From JBOGGN01 sp050744165 (GTDB lineage Bacteria > Actinomycetota > Acidimicrobiia > Acidimicrobiales > Palsa-688): DNA of 10,297 nt. This document shows positions 1-6,237 of this stretch, piece by piece (position 1 is the first letter of the stretch; each line of letters begins with the position of its first letter). The notes under the pieces were generated by a model. That model was not told where the DNA came from, did no database searches, and worked only from the letters and a program-made list of their open reading frames with translations. The stretch is taken from NCBI GenBank assembly GCA_050744165.1, contig JBOGGN010000136.1, positions 1-10,297 of the forward strand, given 5' to 3'. The translations under genes were made by a program, and so were the position numbers.

Positions 1-417
1 ATCGGCCTGGCCGAGGGGGCGCTGATGTACGCCACCGAGTACGCCGAGGCGCGGGCCGCCTTCGGCCAGACGGTGGCCGACTTTCAGGGCATCCAGTGGG
101 AGATCGCGAAGCTGGCGACCGACATCGAGGCCGCCCGGCTGCTCACCTACCGAGCCGCGGCATACGTGGATCAGGGTCGGTACACCAAGCAGTGGGCCCC
201 CTACCTGTCGATGGCGAAATTCGCCGCCACCGAGCTGGCGGTTCGAGCCTCGGGGCTGGCAGTGCAGCTGCTCGGGGCGGCGGGCTACATGAAGGACCAC
301 CCCACCGAGCTGTGGTACCGAGACGCCAAGCAGCTGACGATCGTCGAGGGGACCAGCCAGGTGCAGCTGGGGCTGATCGCCCGTGGCGTCTTGGACCGGG
401 ACCTTTGGTGGGACTGA
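1..417 (+). CDS. acyl-CoA dehydrogenase, C-terminal part (5' end outside window)
   Basis: The frame is open from base 1 and gives 138 residues up to a TGA at 415-417. It is the C-terminal all-helical domain of an FAD-dependent acyl-CoA dehydrogenase, which introduces the alpha-beta double bond in acyl-CoA breakdown. Visible family marks are the EARAAFGQ..ADFQGIQ segment near the start (fragment residues 17-32), the LLGAAGY motif, the ELWYRDAK motif, and VEGTSQVQ. Glu116 of the fragment (codon 346-348) lies in EGTSQ, where medium- and short-chain members carry the catalytic base, so the enzyme looks active. The C-terminus ends in WWD shortly after the usual IAR helix, so it is not truncated at this end. 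The substrate cannot be told from this half. trpD follows after 44 bases. The stop codon sits in a 14-bp tandem repeat, listed separately. Confidence 0.93.
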   Translation: MGLAEGALMYATEYAEARAAFGQTVADFQGIQWEIAKLATDIEAARLLTYRAAAYVDQGRYTKQWAPYLSMAKFAATELAVRASGLAVQLLGAAGYMKDHPTELWYRDAKQLTIVEGTSQVQLGLIARGVLDRDLWWD

Positions 418-445
418 CGCCGTGGGACTGACGCCGTGGGACTGA
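408..445 (+). repeat. 14-bp tandem repeat spanning the acyl-CoA dehydrogenase stop codon
   Basis: The unit GTGGGACTGACGCC occurs at 408-421 and 422-435, followed by a 10-base partial copy at 436-445. The first copy encodes the end of the protein (Trp-Asp-stop) and the others are non-coding. Because 14 is not a multiple of three, the three TGA triplets (415, 429, 443) fall in three different frames. Slippage is the simplest origin. Confidence 0.9.
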
Positions 446-461
446 ACGGGAGGGGGCGCCG

Positions 462-1526
462 GTGGGCGTGACATTGGAGCAGCTGGGTGGCTGGCCGTAC
501 ATCCTCGGCCGGCTGTCACAGGGCGGCCATTTGACCGAGGCCGAGGCGGCGGCGGCCATGGCCGACGTCTTCGAGGGCAACGCCACCCCCTCGCAGCTGG
601 GGGCATTCATCTTCGGGCTTCGGTGCAAGGGCGAGACCGTGGAGGAGATGACCGGCTTCGTCGACGCCATGGTGTCGGCGGCCGAGCTGGTGCCCCTGCC
701 CGCCGAGGTGGCGGCCCGGGTGGTCGACACGTGCGGCACCGGGGGCGACCGCAGCGGGACCATCAACGTGTCCACCATCACCGCCTTCGTGGTCGCCGGC
801 GCCGGTGTCCCGGTCTGCAAGCACGGCAATCGGGCCGCCTCGTCCAAGGCCGGCTCCGCCGATCTGCTGGAGGCGCTCGGGGTGGCGATCAGCCTTGGCC
901 CGGCGCAGGTCGCGACTTGCATCGAGGAGGCGGGGATCGGGTTCTGCTTCGCGCCGCGCTTCCATCCATCCATGCGCCACGCGGGACCTACCCGCAAGGA
1001 GCTCGGCGTGCCGACCGTGTTCAACTTCCTCGGCCCGTTGGCCAACCCGGCCCGCACCCGCCGCCAGGTGGTGGGCGTCTCCGACCCCGGCATGGCTGAC
1101 AAGATGCTTGGGGTGCTGGTGGCCAATGGAGCTACCCACACGATGGTCGTCTACGGCCACGACGGGCTGGACGAGCTGACTACGACCGACTGCTCGACGG
1201 TCACCGCGTCGTGGCTGGACGAGGCGGGGGAGCGCCACCAGCAGCGTTTCCAGGTCGACCCGAAGGAGTACGGCCTGGCCCGGGTCGACAAGGCGTCGCT
1301 CCTCGGTGGTGACGCCGTCACCAACGCTGACCTGGCGCGACGAGTCCTGGGTGGGGAAAAGGGCGCCCGCCGCGACATTGTCCTCCTCAACGCTGCCGCG
1401 GCGCTGGTCGTGGCGGGGGAGGCGGCCGATCTTGGGGCGGGCGTGGTCATGGCCGCTTCCGTCATCGACTCGGGGAGCGCCGCGGAGCGGCTGGACCGGC
1501 TGGTGGCGGTGTCCCAGCGGGTGTGA
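462..1526 (+). CDS. trpD: anthranilate phosphoribosyltransferase
   Basis: This is the second step of tryptophan synthesis. It transfers phosphoribose from PRPP to anthranilate, giving N-(5-phosphoribosyl)-anthranilate, in the cytoplasm. The protein has 354 residues, normal for the family. The N-terminal helical part (about 1-75) is followed by the phosphoribosyltransferase core. This holds DTCGTGGDRSGTINVST (about 89-105, the PRPP/pyrophosphate loop GTGGD at 92-96), KHGNRAASSKAGSADLLEALG (120-140), the FNFLGPLANPA loop (187-197), and GLDELT with the Asp-Glu pair at 237-238 expected to bind Mg. The GTG start has a good Shine-Dalgarno, GGGAGG at 448-453, eight bases upstream. No other trp gene is in the window, so trpD is dispersed here, as is common in actinobacteria. 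No missing catalytic residue is seen. Confidence 0.97.
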   Translation: MGVTLEQLGGWPYILGRLSQGGHLTEAEAAAAMADVFEGNATPSQLGAFIFGLRCKGETVEEMTGFVDAMVSAAELVPLPAEVAARVVDTCGTGGDRSGTINVSTITAFVVAGAGVPVCKHGNRAASSKAGSADLLEALGVAISLGPAQVATCIEEAGIGFCFAPRFHPSMRHAGPTRKELGVPTVFNFLGPLANPARTRRQVVGVSDPGMADKMLGVLVANGATHTMVVYGHDGLDELTTTDCSTVTASWLDEAGERHQQRFQVDPKEYGLARVDKASLLGGDAVTNADLARRVLGGEKGARRDIVLLNAAAALVVAGEAADLGAGVVMAASVIDSGSAAERLDRLVAVSQRV

Positions 1527-1547
1527 CCGGCGATGACCCCGCCGGTC
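1525..1547. terminator. hairpin between convergent genes, candidate two-way terminator
   Basis: GACCGGCG (1525-1532) pairs perfectly with CGCCGGTC (1540-1547) across a 7-base loop. It begins within the trpD stop codon and ends 10 bases before the stop of the opposing gene, so it could end transcription from both sides. No T-run follows on either strand, so it would be a U-less structure of the sort often proposed in G+C-rich actinobacteria. G+C-rich DNA also makes such stems by chance, which lowers confidence. Confidence 0.45.
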
Positions 1548-1557
1548 GAGCGGGCGC

Positions 1558-2118
1558 CTAGCGGGGGTGGGGGACCAGCGCCGGCGGGGTGGTGGCGATC
1601 GTGGGCAGATCGCGCAGAGCCGCCTCGACGGCGTCAAGGCGCTGGTGCAGGTCCGGCGGCGGCACCTGCAGGGCGGCGGCCTGGTCCACAGAGCGGCGCC
1701 AGTCGTAACCCAGGTGGTGGAGCCGGGCGGCCGACGTCTCAATCTCACGGACCTCCCCGGCCAGCTGCGTCAGGCGCGGGCTGCGGCCGGCGGGATGTAT
1801 CCCGTCGGCGGCCACCAGCCAGTCGTCGACGACAACCGCCCGGGCAACCAGTTCCTCGGCGACCTGCCGTAGGGGGACGGCGCCCGGTGCCAGGGAGACA
1901 ACGACGACGTTGCTGGCGTCCACCGCCCGGCGCAGCCGCCGATGCAGCCGGGCCGGCGCCCGCGGCGATATCAACCAGGACAGCGGCGCTCCCGACGGGC
2001 GCTTGCGGGAAACCCGGTTGGCTCGGGTGAGGGCCCGCATGGTGAGGGCAACGACCACGCCGAAGCTGAGGAGGACGACCAATGCCAGCACCGCGACTGC
2101 TTTTAGGAGGTCAACCAC
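1558..2118 (-). CDS. single-pass membrane protein of unknown function
   Basis: This gene encodes 186 residues, read on the minus strand from a GTG at 2118 to a TAG at 1560-1558. Residues about 5-27 (KAVAVLALVVLLSFGVVVAL) form one clear hydrophobic segment, followed at once by a basic stretch (RALTRANRVSRKR). By the positive-inside rule this suggests the N-terminus is outside and the long C-terminal part is cytoplasmic. The rest has amphipathic helices rich in Ala, Arg and Leu, including a hydrophobic VVVVSLAPGAVPL strand near residues 71-83, and a Pro-rich tail. I do not recognise a named domain. It starts 10 bases after the Lrp/AsnC-like gene on the same strand, so the two are probably co-transcribed. 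The Shine-Dalgarno is weak, and translation may depend on the upstream gene. It faces trpD tail to tail. Confidence 0.75.
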   Translation of the reverse strand: MVDLLKAVAVLALVVLLSFGVVVALTMRALTRANRVSRKRPSGAPLSWLISPRAPARLHRRLRRAVDASNVVVVSLAPGAVPLRQVAEELVARAVVVDDWLVAADGIHPAGRSPRLTQLAGEVREIETSAARLHHLGYDWRRSVDQAAALQVPPPDLHQRLDAVEAALRDLPTIATTPPALVPHPR

Positions 2119-2128
2119 CCCATCAATG

Positions 2129-2404
2129 TTACGCCCCGATGTCCCACATGGCTTCGAGGTCGTGGCGGCTGAAGGCCTGGAAGGCGACCAGGGTCCGGGT
2201 GTCCACGATGCCCGACAGCGCCGAAATCCGGCGGGTCACCACGTCGGCCAGATCGTCGTGGTGGCGCACTCGGATGACCGCCACCAGGTCCGCTTCTCCC
2301 GCGGTGGAATAGACCTCGGCGATCCCATCGAGATCGGCGAGCTCTCCAGCCAAGTCGGCGACGCGTCCCGGCTCGGCGTGGATCAGCACGAAGGCGTGGA
2401 CCAT
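2129..2404 (-). CDS. stand-alone Lrp/AsnC ligand-binding (RAM) domain protein
   Basis: This 91-residue protein covers only the C-terminal effector-binding domain of Lrp/AsnC regulators, with no helix-turn-helix. The expected beta-alpha-beta-beta-alpha-beta order is visible: a first strand AFVLIHAEPG, a helix RVADLAGELADL, the strand pair IAEVYSTAGEADLVAVIRV, a helix DDLADVVTRRI, and a last strand TRTLVAFQAF. The GEADLVAVIRV segment (about 36-46) is the family's most conserved stretch. Such short proteins form dimers or octamers and bind amino acids or similar ligands, but without a DNA-binding part the target is unknown. The ATG start at 2404 is the first in frame. It is the promoter-proximal gene of a two-gene minus-strand unit and is divergent from the zinc-ribbon gene. 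Single-domain RAM proteins are common in actinobacteria. Confidence 0.9.
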   Translation of the reverse strand: MVHAFVLIHAEPGRVADLAGELADLDGIAEVYSTAGEADLVAVIRVRHHDDLADVVTRRISALSGIVDTRTLVAFQAFSRHDLEAMWDIGA

Positions 2405-2461
2405 GTGGGGCCAACCCTAGACCTCGGTCGGTCGAGGGGGAGCCGGGGTACCGTGACTGGG

Positions 2462-2695
2462 ATGGCCCCGGCCCGGTACCGCTGCGCGGCGTGCGGCAAC
2501 GTGACCCGGTTCGATGTGACGACGACCCGCAAGACCCGGGCCTACCACCACTTCACAGTCGGCGGCGAGCTGTGCGTCGAAGACGAGGTGCTGCTGGCCG
2601 AGGAGGTCGGGGAGATCTCGTGTCGATGGTGCGGCCACGGCCGTGCTGTCGAGGCAGTACCCGACACGGCGCCGGCCGATCCTCGCGAAATTTGA
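2462..2695 (+). CDS. small zinc-ribbon protein
   Basis: The product has 77 residues with two CxxC knuckles, CAAC at 8-11 and CRWC at 54-57, each followed by Gly. That is the standard four-Cys zinc-ribbon layout. Between them lies a conserved-looking basic and aromatic stretch (RFDVTTTRKTRAYHHFTVGGE), and Cys38 is an extra cysteine. This suggests a zinc-binding nucleic-acid or protein-interaction module, but I cannot name a function. The start is uncertain. ATG 2462 gives MAPARYRC, while GTG 2453 in the same frame adds three residues and sits better behind the purine-rich AGGGGGAG at 2435-2442. The frame stays open far upstream (to 1910), but that part lies antisense to two supported genes. 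It is divergent from the Lrp/AsnC-like gene. A second Cys-rich mini-gene follows 54 bases later. Confidence 0.8.
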   Translation: MAPARYRCAACGNVTRFDVTTTRKTRAYHHFTVGGELCVEDEVLLAEEVGEISCRWCGHGRAVEAVPDTAPADPREI

Positions 2696-2716
2696 CCGAT
2701 AAGTCCTGAACCCAGT

Positions 2717-2743
2717 TTGACGGTCACACCCACGTCTCATGAT
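2717..2743 (+). promoter_or_regulatory. possible promoter of the small Cys-rich gene, leaderless type
   Basis: TTGACG (2717-2722) matches the -35 consensus at five of six bases. CATGAT (2738-2743) is a four-of-six -10 match at a short 15-base spacing. A start about 7 bases downstream would fall on the ATG at 2750, which has no proper Shine-Dalgarno. That combination fits a leaderless transcript. The call rests only on motif matching. Confidence 0.3.
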
Positions 2744-2749
2744 GGGGTC

Positions 2750-2947
2750 ATGACTCTCGTAATCGACTGCGACCAATGCGCAATGCAGCACAGCGACCAA
2801 TGCCAGGACTGCGTTGTTAGCTTCCTCTGCGATGAGCCGCGTCCGGCGGTGATCATCGACGTAGCAGAGGAGCGGGCCGTGAGAATGCTCTGCCGGGCGG
2901 GCCTGGTACCGGCTCTGCGCCACCACCCACAGGCCAGCTGTGCTTAA
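2750..2947 (+). CDS. small Cys-rich conserved protein of unknown function
   Basis: The product has 65 residues, beginning MTLVIDCDQC. Cysteines at 7, 10, 18, 21 and 27 (CDQC, then CQDC, then SFLC) form a two-knuckle pattern that could hold a zinc ion or an iron-sulphur cluster. After them comes a short helix, AVIIDVAEERAVRMLCRAGLVP, and a His/Cys tail. I recall similar short proteins starting with LVIDCDxC as conserved hypotheticals in actinobacteria, but no function is known to me. The start is set at ATG 2750. A TTG at 2717 would add 11 residues of little conserved character. The ATG lacks a ribosome-binding site, and a promoter-like pair just upstream suggests leaderless translation. It lies between the zinc-ribbon gene and sepH on the same strand. 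Confidence 0.75.
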   Translation: MTLVIDCDQCAMQHSDQCQDCVVSFLCDEPRPAVIIDVAEERAVRMLCRAGLVPALRHHPQASCA

Positions 2948-3052
2948 ATAATTGCAGGTCAGACGTACTGCAGGGTGCGCCAAATGGAGAAGTCCAAGTG
3001 GTAGCGTCTTTTTGGACGGGTCCGACCGCCGGACCCCAGCCCCGGGGGCGAA
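2948..3052 (+). promoter_or_regulatory. sepH leader: possible extended -10 and a 7-bp hairpin
   Basis: This spacer starts with a short A+T-rich run after the previous stop. TGGTAGCGT at 2999-3007 fits an extended -10 (TGnTAnnnT), but no -35 is visible. GGGTCCG (3018-3024) pairs perfectly with CGGACCC (3030-3036) over a 5-base loop. It ends 16 bases before the sepH GTG and just upstream of the purine run at 3044-3048 that serves as ribosome-binding site. There is no T-run after it, so it is more likely a 5' leader structure than a terminator. Confidence 0.3.
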
Positions 3053-6000
3053 GTGCAACAACTTCATCTTGTCGGATTCACAACCGATCACAAGGGGCTT
3101 ATTCTCGGAACGCGGCGCGGGTCGGAAGAGGGCGGCTACGTCATCAACCTGGACCGTGGTTTGGTCGACCACATCGAGGAGTTGCTCCGCCTTCAGGCAG
3201 GCGATACACCGCCCGGAGACGCCGTCGCCCGCGCCGTCGCCAACGGCACCCAACCGCTGCTGGTGCGACCCCGATCTGAGAGTCGCCTCACCCCTCGGGA
3301 GGTGCAAGCGATGCTGCGAACCGGCCGCAGCGTCGCCGAAGTGGCCGAGGCCGCAGAGATGTCGGAGGACTGGGTCGGTAAGTACGCGCCGCCCGTTCTG
3401 GCCGAGCAAGCCCGTGTCATCGAGCGGGCGACCGCACTGACCTACACCAAGCCCCGCACGGGTCCGTCCCTGTTGCCGCTCGGCGAATCGGTCGTGTGGA
3501 ACCTGGCGGAGCGGGGGATCATCCTCGCCGGCTTCACCAACGACGAGGCCTGGTCGGCCTTCCAGCGTCCCGACGCCACCTGGGTGGTCCGGGTTTCCTA
3601 CCTGTCTGAGCGGCGCCGCCAGCACGCCGATTGGACCGTCGACATGGCGCAATCTGTCGTCAAGGCGGTCAACCGGTTGGCCAACGAACTGGCTTACGTC
3701 GAGACCGGGCGCCGCCGTCCCGCGGCGCTGCCACCACCGACCACCTTGCCAGCCGCCGCCCAGCGGGCAGCGGCTGCACCTCCGAAGCCGACGCCCACGG
3801 TGTCTCGCCCTTCCGGGCGACTTTCGATGTTGTTCGGGACGACGTCGCCAGCCGCCAACCCGCCGGCCGCCCCGGCCGCCCCGTCCCCGCCGGCCCCGCC
3901 GAGCCCGACGAGCCCGCCGAGCCCGCCGGTCGGGCGAGAGGCGAAGTCTCGTCGTTCCCCGGCTCCGGATTCCAAATCCGAGGCCGCGCCAGTGCCTCCG
4001 ACGTCACCGCCTCCGGTCTCGAGGACGACTCCGACGTCGTCGCGAACTGGAGGCGCGACGACCAGAGCAGATCGGCCGTCGAAGGGCGATGTCGCTTCGG
4101 TGCCCGCGCCACAGGTCTATCCGAGGACACCACCCAGGCGCGGCGCCGAGACCACGTCGGCCGCCGAACCCCAAGGGCCGCCGCCGCCACCACCCGAAGC
4201 TCCGCCCCTGGAGTCGTCGGCACCCTCCGCGTCGGCACCCCCGCCGGCGAACGATAAAGCCCCGGATGCGCCCTGGCGCGACCGATCTCTGCGCCCGTCG
4301 TCGTTGCGGCGCCAGGAGAGGAAGCAGGACAAGAAAATCGTTCTGCCACCGTTGCCCCCGTCTGGCGCGACGACCCCTCCCCGACGCCGTGAACGCCGGC
4401 CGCTGGAGACCCCGCCTGCGGGACCGCTTGGCGGCAGCGTGCCACCGGCAGCGGCCCCCATGGACATGCCACCTGCACCCTCGCCACTTGTGCGCAACGG
4501 CTCTGCAGAGGCCACGATGGGCCGGGCCGTGGTGTCGGCCGATCGGGCCGGGTCGGCGCCGATGCCAGGCCCAAGTTCTGAATCGGCCCCGCCGGCACGA
4601 CCTCGGCGGGTGCGGTCCCCGGAAGCAAAAGGCGAGCCGCCGGATCCTCCGCGGGCCGCATCTGGCGTCACGGGTGCCGCCGGCAACGAAGGCGTGCCAG
4701 ACGGAGCCGAAGCCAGGTCCCCTGATTTGACCGCTGATGTACCGGGTGGGCTTCCGGCCCCCACGGAGCGGCCCCGACGCGAGCGGCCCTTGCGTACCAA
4801 CCGGCCCTTGCGTGGCGAGACCGGCCAACTGGCTGACGAGCCGGCAGTGTCCGATCGGCCGCCGCGTGGCGATGGCACACCGGTCGCGGATCGGCCGCTC
4901 CGTCGAGAGCGCCCACTGCGCAGCCGGCTGATGGCGGTCGACGCGGAAGCCGACGATGAGTTGCGATCCAGTCGGGAACTACCGCTTCGCGAGCAGAGTG
5001 CCCCTGAAGAGCCCGTTCACGCCGAGGACGATCCGGCAGTGCCGGACCGGCCGAGGCGCCATGCCCAGCCGTTGCGCGCCGAGCGGATGCCGCTGGCCGA
5101 CGGTCGCCCGGGCGAAGAGCCTCCGGGATCGCGGGAGCGGCCTCCAGTAGAGGATTCAGGCGATGACGATCGCCCGCGGCGGCGGGCTGCGCCGTTGCGG
5201 GTCGACCGGCTGGCGGAGCCCGACCGCCGAGGCGGAGATGATTCTCCAGTCGGGGAGTATCGCCTTGTACGCCAGGACCGGTCGCATGCGGCAGGTCGCC
5301 GGGTTCGTCAAGACCCGCCCCTTGGGGAGGACCGCCCGTTGGACCGTCAACTTCCGCTGGACCGTCAACTTCCGCTGGACCGTCAACGTCCGCTGCGAGT
5401 GGACCGGCCGGGGGCGGGCGAGCGTCCGCTGCGGGTCGACCCCGAGGGCGGGGCTGCAGCCGACCGGCCACTCCGCACTGACCGGCCACTGCGCTCTGAC
5501 CGGCCAGTCGGCGCTGATCGGGAGGCGCCGGATCGGCCGTTGCGAGTCGACCGAGCGGTGACGCCAGAGCGCCCGCTGCGAGTGGAACGCGCGACGCCGG
5601 GGGAGCGGGCCCCGGTGCGTGAGCGGCCGCTCCGCGCGGACCGGGCAGAGGGTCGCGGACGCCCGCTCGAGGACGACCGTCCGTCGCCTGGTGAGCGTCC
5701 GTCGCCTGGTGAGCGACCGTCGTTGGGTGAGCGGCCGTTGCGCCGTGATCGGCCTCCGCTTGGAGAGCGCCCGGTGCGTGAAGATCGGATGGCGGACGAC
5801 CCTGCGGTGGACGACCGCCGCCAGCGGCGGGAGCCGCTACGCGCTGATCGGCCTCCGCTTGGAGAGCGTCCCGTTCGGGGGGAGCGCCCTCCCTTGGGCG
5901 ACCGCCCCCTGCGGGGCGAGCGGCGGCCGCTCGGAGACCGTCAACTGGGCGAGCGGCCGCCGATCGGAGAGAGACCGCTTCGCCGAGACCGGGCGCCGAT

Positions 6001-6226
6001 GGAAGACGCTCCTGAGTGGGATGATCGACCGAGGCGACGGGGTCAGCCGCTGCGGGCTTCGGGGCCGCCGATCGACGAAGGTCCGCTGCGCCGGGACGAG
6101 CCGGATCCCGAAGGGGAGGCCGCAATCTACGCCACGCTGTCGATGGACAACGACCCTGTCGCCGACGACCCAGGCAACCGTCCGGGCAGGTTGAAGCTGC
6201 GCCGCCGGGCGCAGGACTCGCGATAG
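3053..6226 (+). CDS. sepH: SepH (DUF3071) septation protein with giant disordered repeat extension
   Basis: SepH is an actinobacterial cell-division protein that binds FtsZ through a helix-turn-helix-like motif and promotes filament assembly at the Z-ring. Residues 1-218 match this family: the opening MQQLHLVGFTTDHKGLIL, the LTPREVQAMLRTGRSVAEVAEAAEMSEDWVGKYAPPVLAEQ helix-turn-helix region (about 79-119), then VVWNLAERGI, the WSAFQRPDATWVVRVSY segment and a closing helix to about 218. Known SepH proteins are roughly 300-350 residues; this one has 1057. Residues about 220-570 are Pro/Ala/Ser-rich. About 572-1017 are a charged array built from (D/E)RPxxx hexads, mixing Asp/Glu and Arg. The C-terminus is basic (RLKLRRRAQDSR). 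The GTG start follows GGGGG at 3044-3048. No frameshift or stop interrupts the frame, and third positions stay G+C-rich. queG follows 11 bases after the stop. The family call is firm; the role of the extension is unknown. Confidence 0.9.
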   Translation: MQQLHLVGFTTDHKGLILGTRRGSEEGGYVINLDRGLVDHIEELLRLQAGDTPPGDAVARAVANGTQPLLVRPRSESRLTPREVQAMLRTGRSVAEVAEAAEMSEDWVGKYAPPVLAEQARVIERATALTYTKPRTGPSLLPLGESVVWNLAERGIILAGFTNDEAWSAFQRPDATWVVRVSYLSERRRQHADWTVDMAQSVVKAVNRLANELAYVETGRRRPAALPPPTTLPAAAQRAAAAPPKPTPTVSRPSGRLSMLFGTTSPAANPPAAPAAPSPPAPPSPTSPPSPPVGREAKSRRSPAPDSKSEAAPVPPTSPPPVSRTTPTSSRTGGATTRADRPSKGDVASVPAPQVYPRTPPRRGAETTSAAEPQGPPPPPPEAPPLESSAPSASAPPPANDKAPDAPWRDRSLRPSSLRRQERKQDKKIVLPPLPPSGATTPPRRRERRPLETPPAGPLGGSVPPAAAPMDMPPAPSPLVRNGSAEATMGRAVVSADRAGSAPMPGPSSESAPPARPRRVRSPEAKGEPPDPPRAASGVTGAAGNEGVPDGAEARSPDLTADVPGGLPAPTERPRRERPLRTNRPLRGETGQLADEPAVSDRPPRGDGTPVADRPLRRERPLRSRLMAVDAEADDELRSSRELPLREQSAPEEPVHAEDDPAVPDRPRRHAQPLRAERMPLADGRPGEEPPGSRERPPVEDSGDDDRPRRRAAPLRVDRLAEPDRRGGDDSPVGEYRLVRQDRSHAAGRRVRQDPPLGEDRPLDRQLPLDRQLPLDRQRPLRVDRPGAGERPLRVDPEGGAAADRPLRTDRPLRSDRPVGADREAPDRPLRVDRAVTPERPLRVERATPGERAPVRERPLRADRAEGRGRPLEDDRPSPGERPSPGERPSLGERPLRRDRPPLGERPVREDRMADDPAVDDRRQRREPLRADRPPLGERPVRGERPPLGDRPLRGERRPLGDRQLGERPPIGERPLRRDRAPMEDAPEWDDRPRRRGQPLRASGPPIDEGPLRRDEPDPEGEAAIYATLSMDNDPVADDPGNRPGRLKLRRRAQDSR
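5341..5394 (+). repeat. 18-bp tandem repeat, three units, inside sepH
   Basis: The unit GGACCGTCAACTTCCGCT is at 5341-5358 and, identically, at 5359-5376; a third copy with one T-to-G change is at 5377-5394. It encodes LDRQLP hexads in register with the sepH frame, so copy changes would keep the frame. Near identity at third positions suggests recent duplication. Confidence 0.92.
5678..5731 (+). repeat. second 18-bp tandem repeat, three units, inside sepH
   Basis: The unit CGTCCGTCGCCTGGTGAG is at 5678-5695 and, identically, at 5696-5713. A diverged third copy, CGACCGTCGTTGGGTGAG, is at 5714-5731. In frame it gives RPSPGE, RPSPGE, RPSLGE. It is a different unit from the one at 5341, so slippage has acted at least twice in the array. 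Confidence 0.9.
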
Positions 6227-6237
6227 ACGCGTTGCCG

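Noticed and set aside
143..1748. Long minus-strand open frames (332 and 410 codons) opposite acyl-CoA dehydrogenase and trpD
   Set aside because: They are antisense to two clearly recognised enzymes and encode only Arg/Pro/Ala-rich sequence.
2126..2695. Plus-strand frame from ATG 2126, with AGGAGGT at 2105-2111, running in frame into the zinc-ribbon gene
   Set aside because: It would lie antisense to the whole Lrp/AsnC-like gene, which has a clear fold pattern, and its translation before 2453 has no domain character. The AGGAGGT is probably chance, being inside the opposite-strand membrane-protein gene.
5341..5731. Repeats considered as a CRISPR array or protein-binding iterons
   Set aside because: The units are directly adjacent, have no spacers and are in coding register with sepH.
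6197..6237. preQ1 riboswitch ahead of queG
   Set aside because: Only 11 bases separate sepH from queG, leaving no leader, and no preQ1-type stem and A-rich tail is visible.
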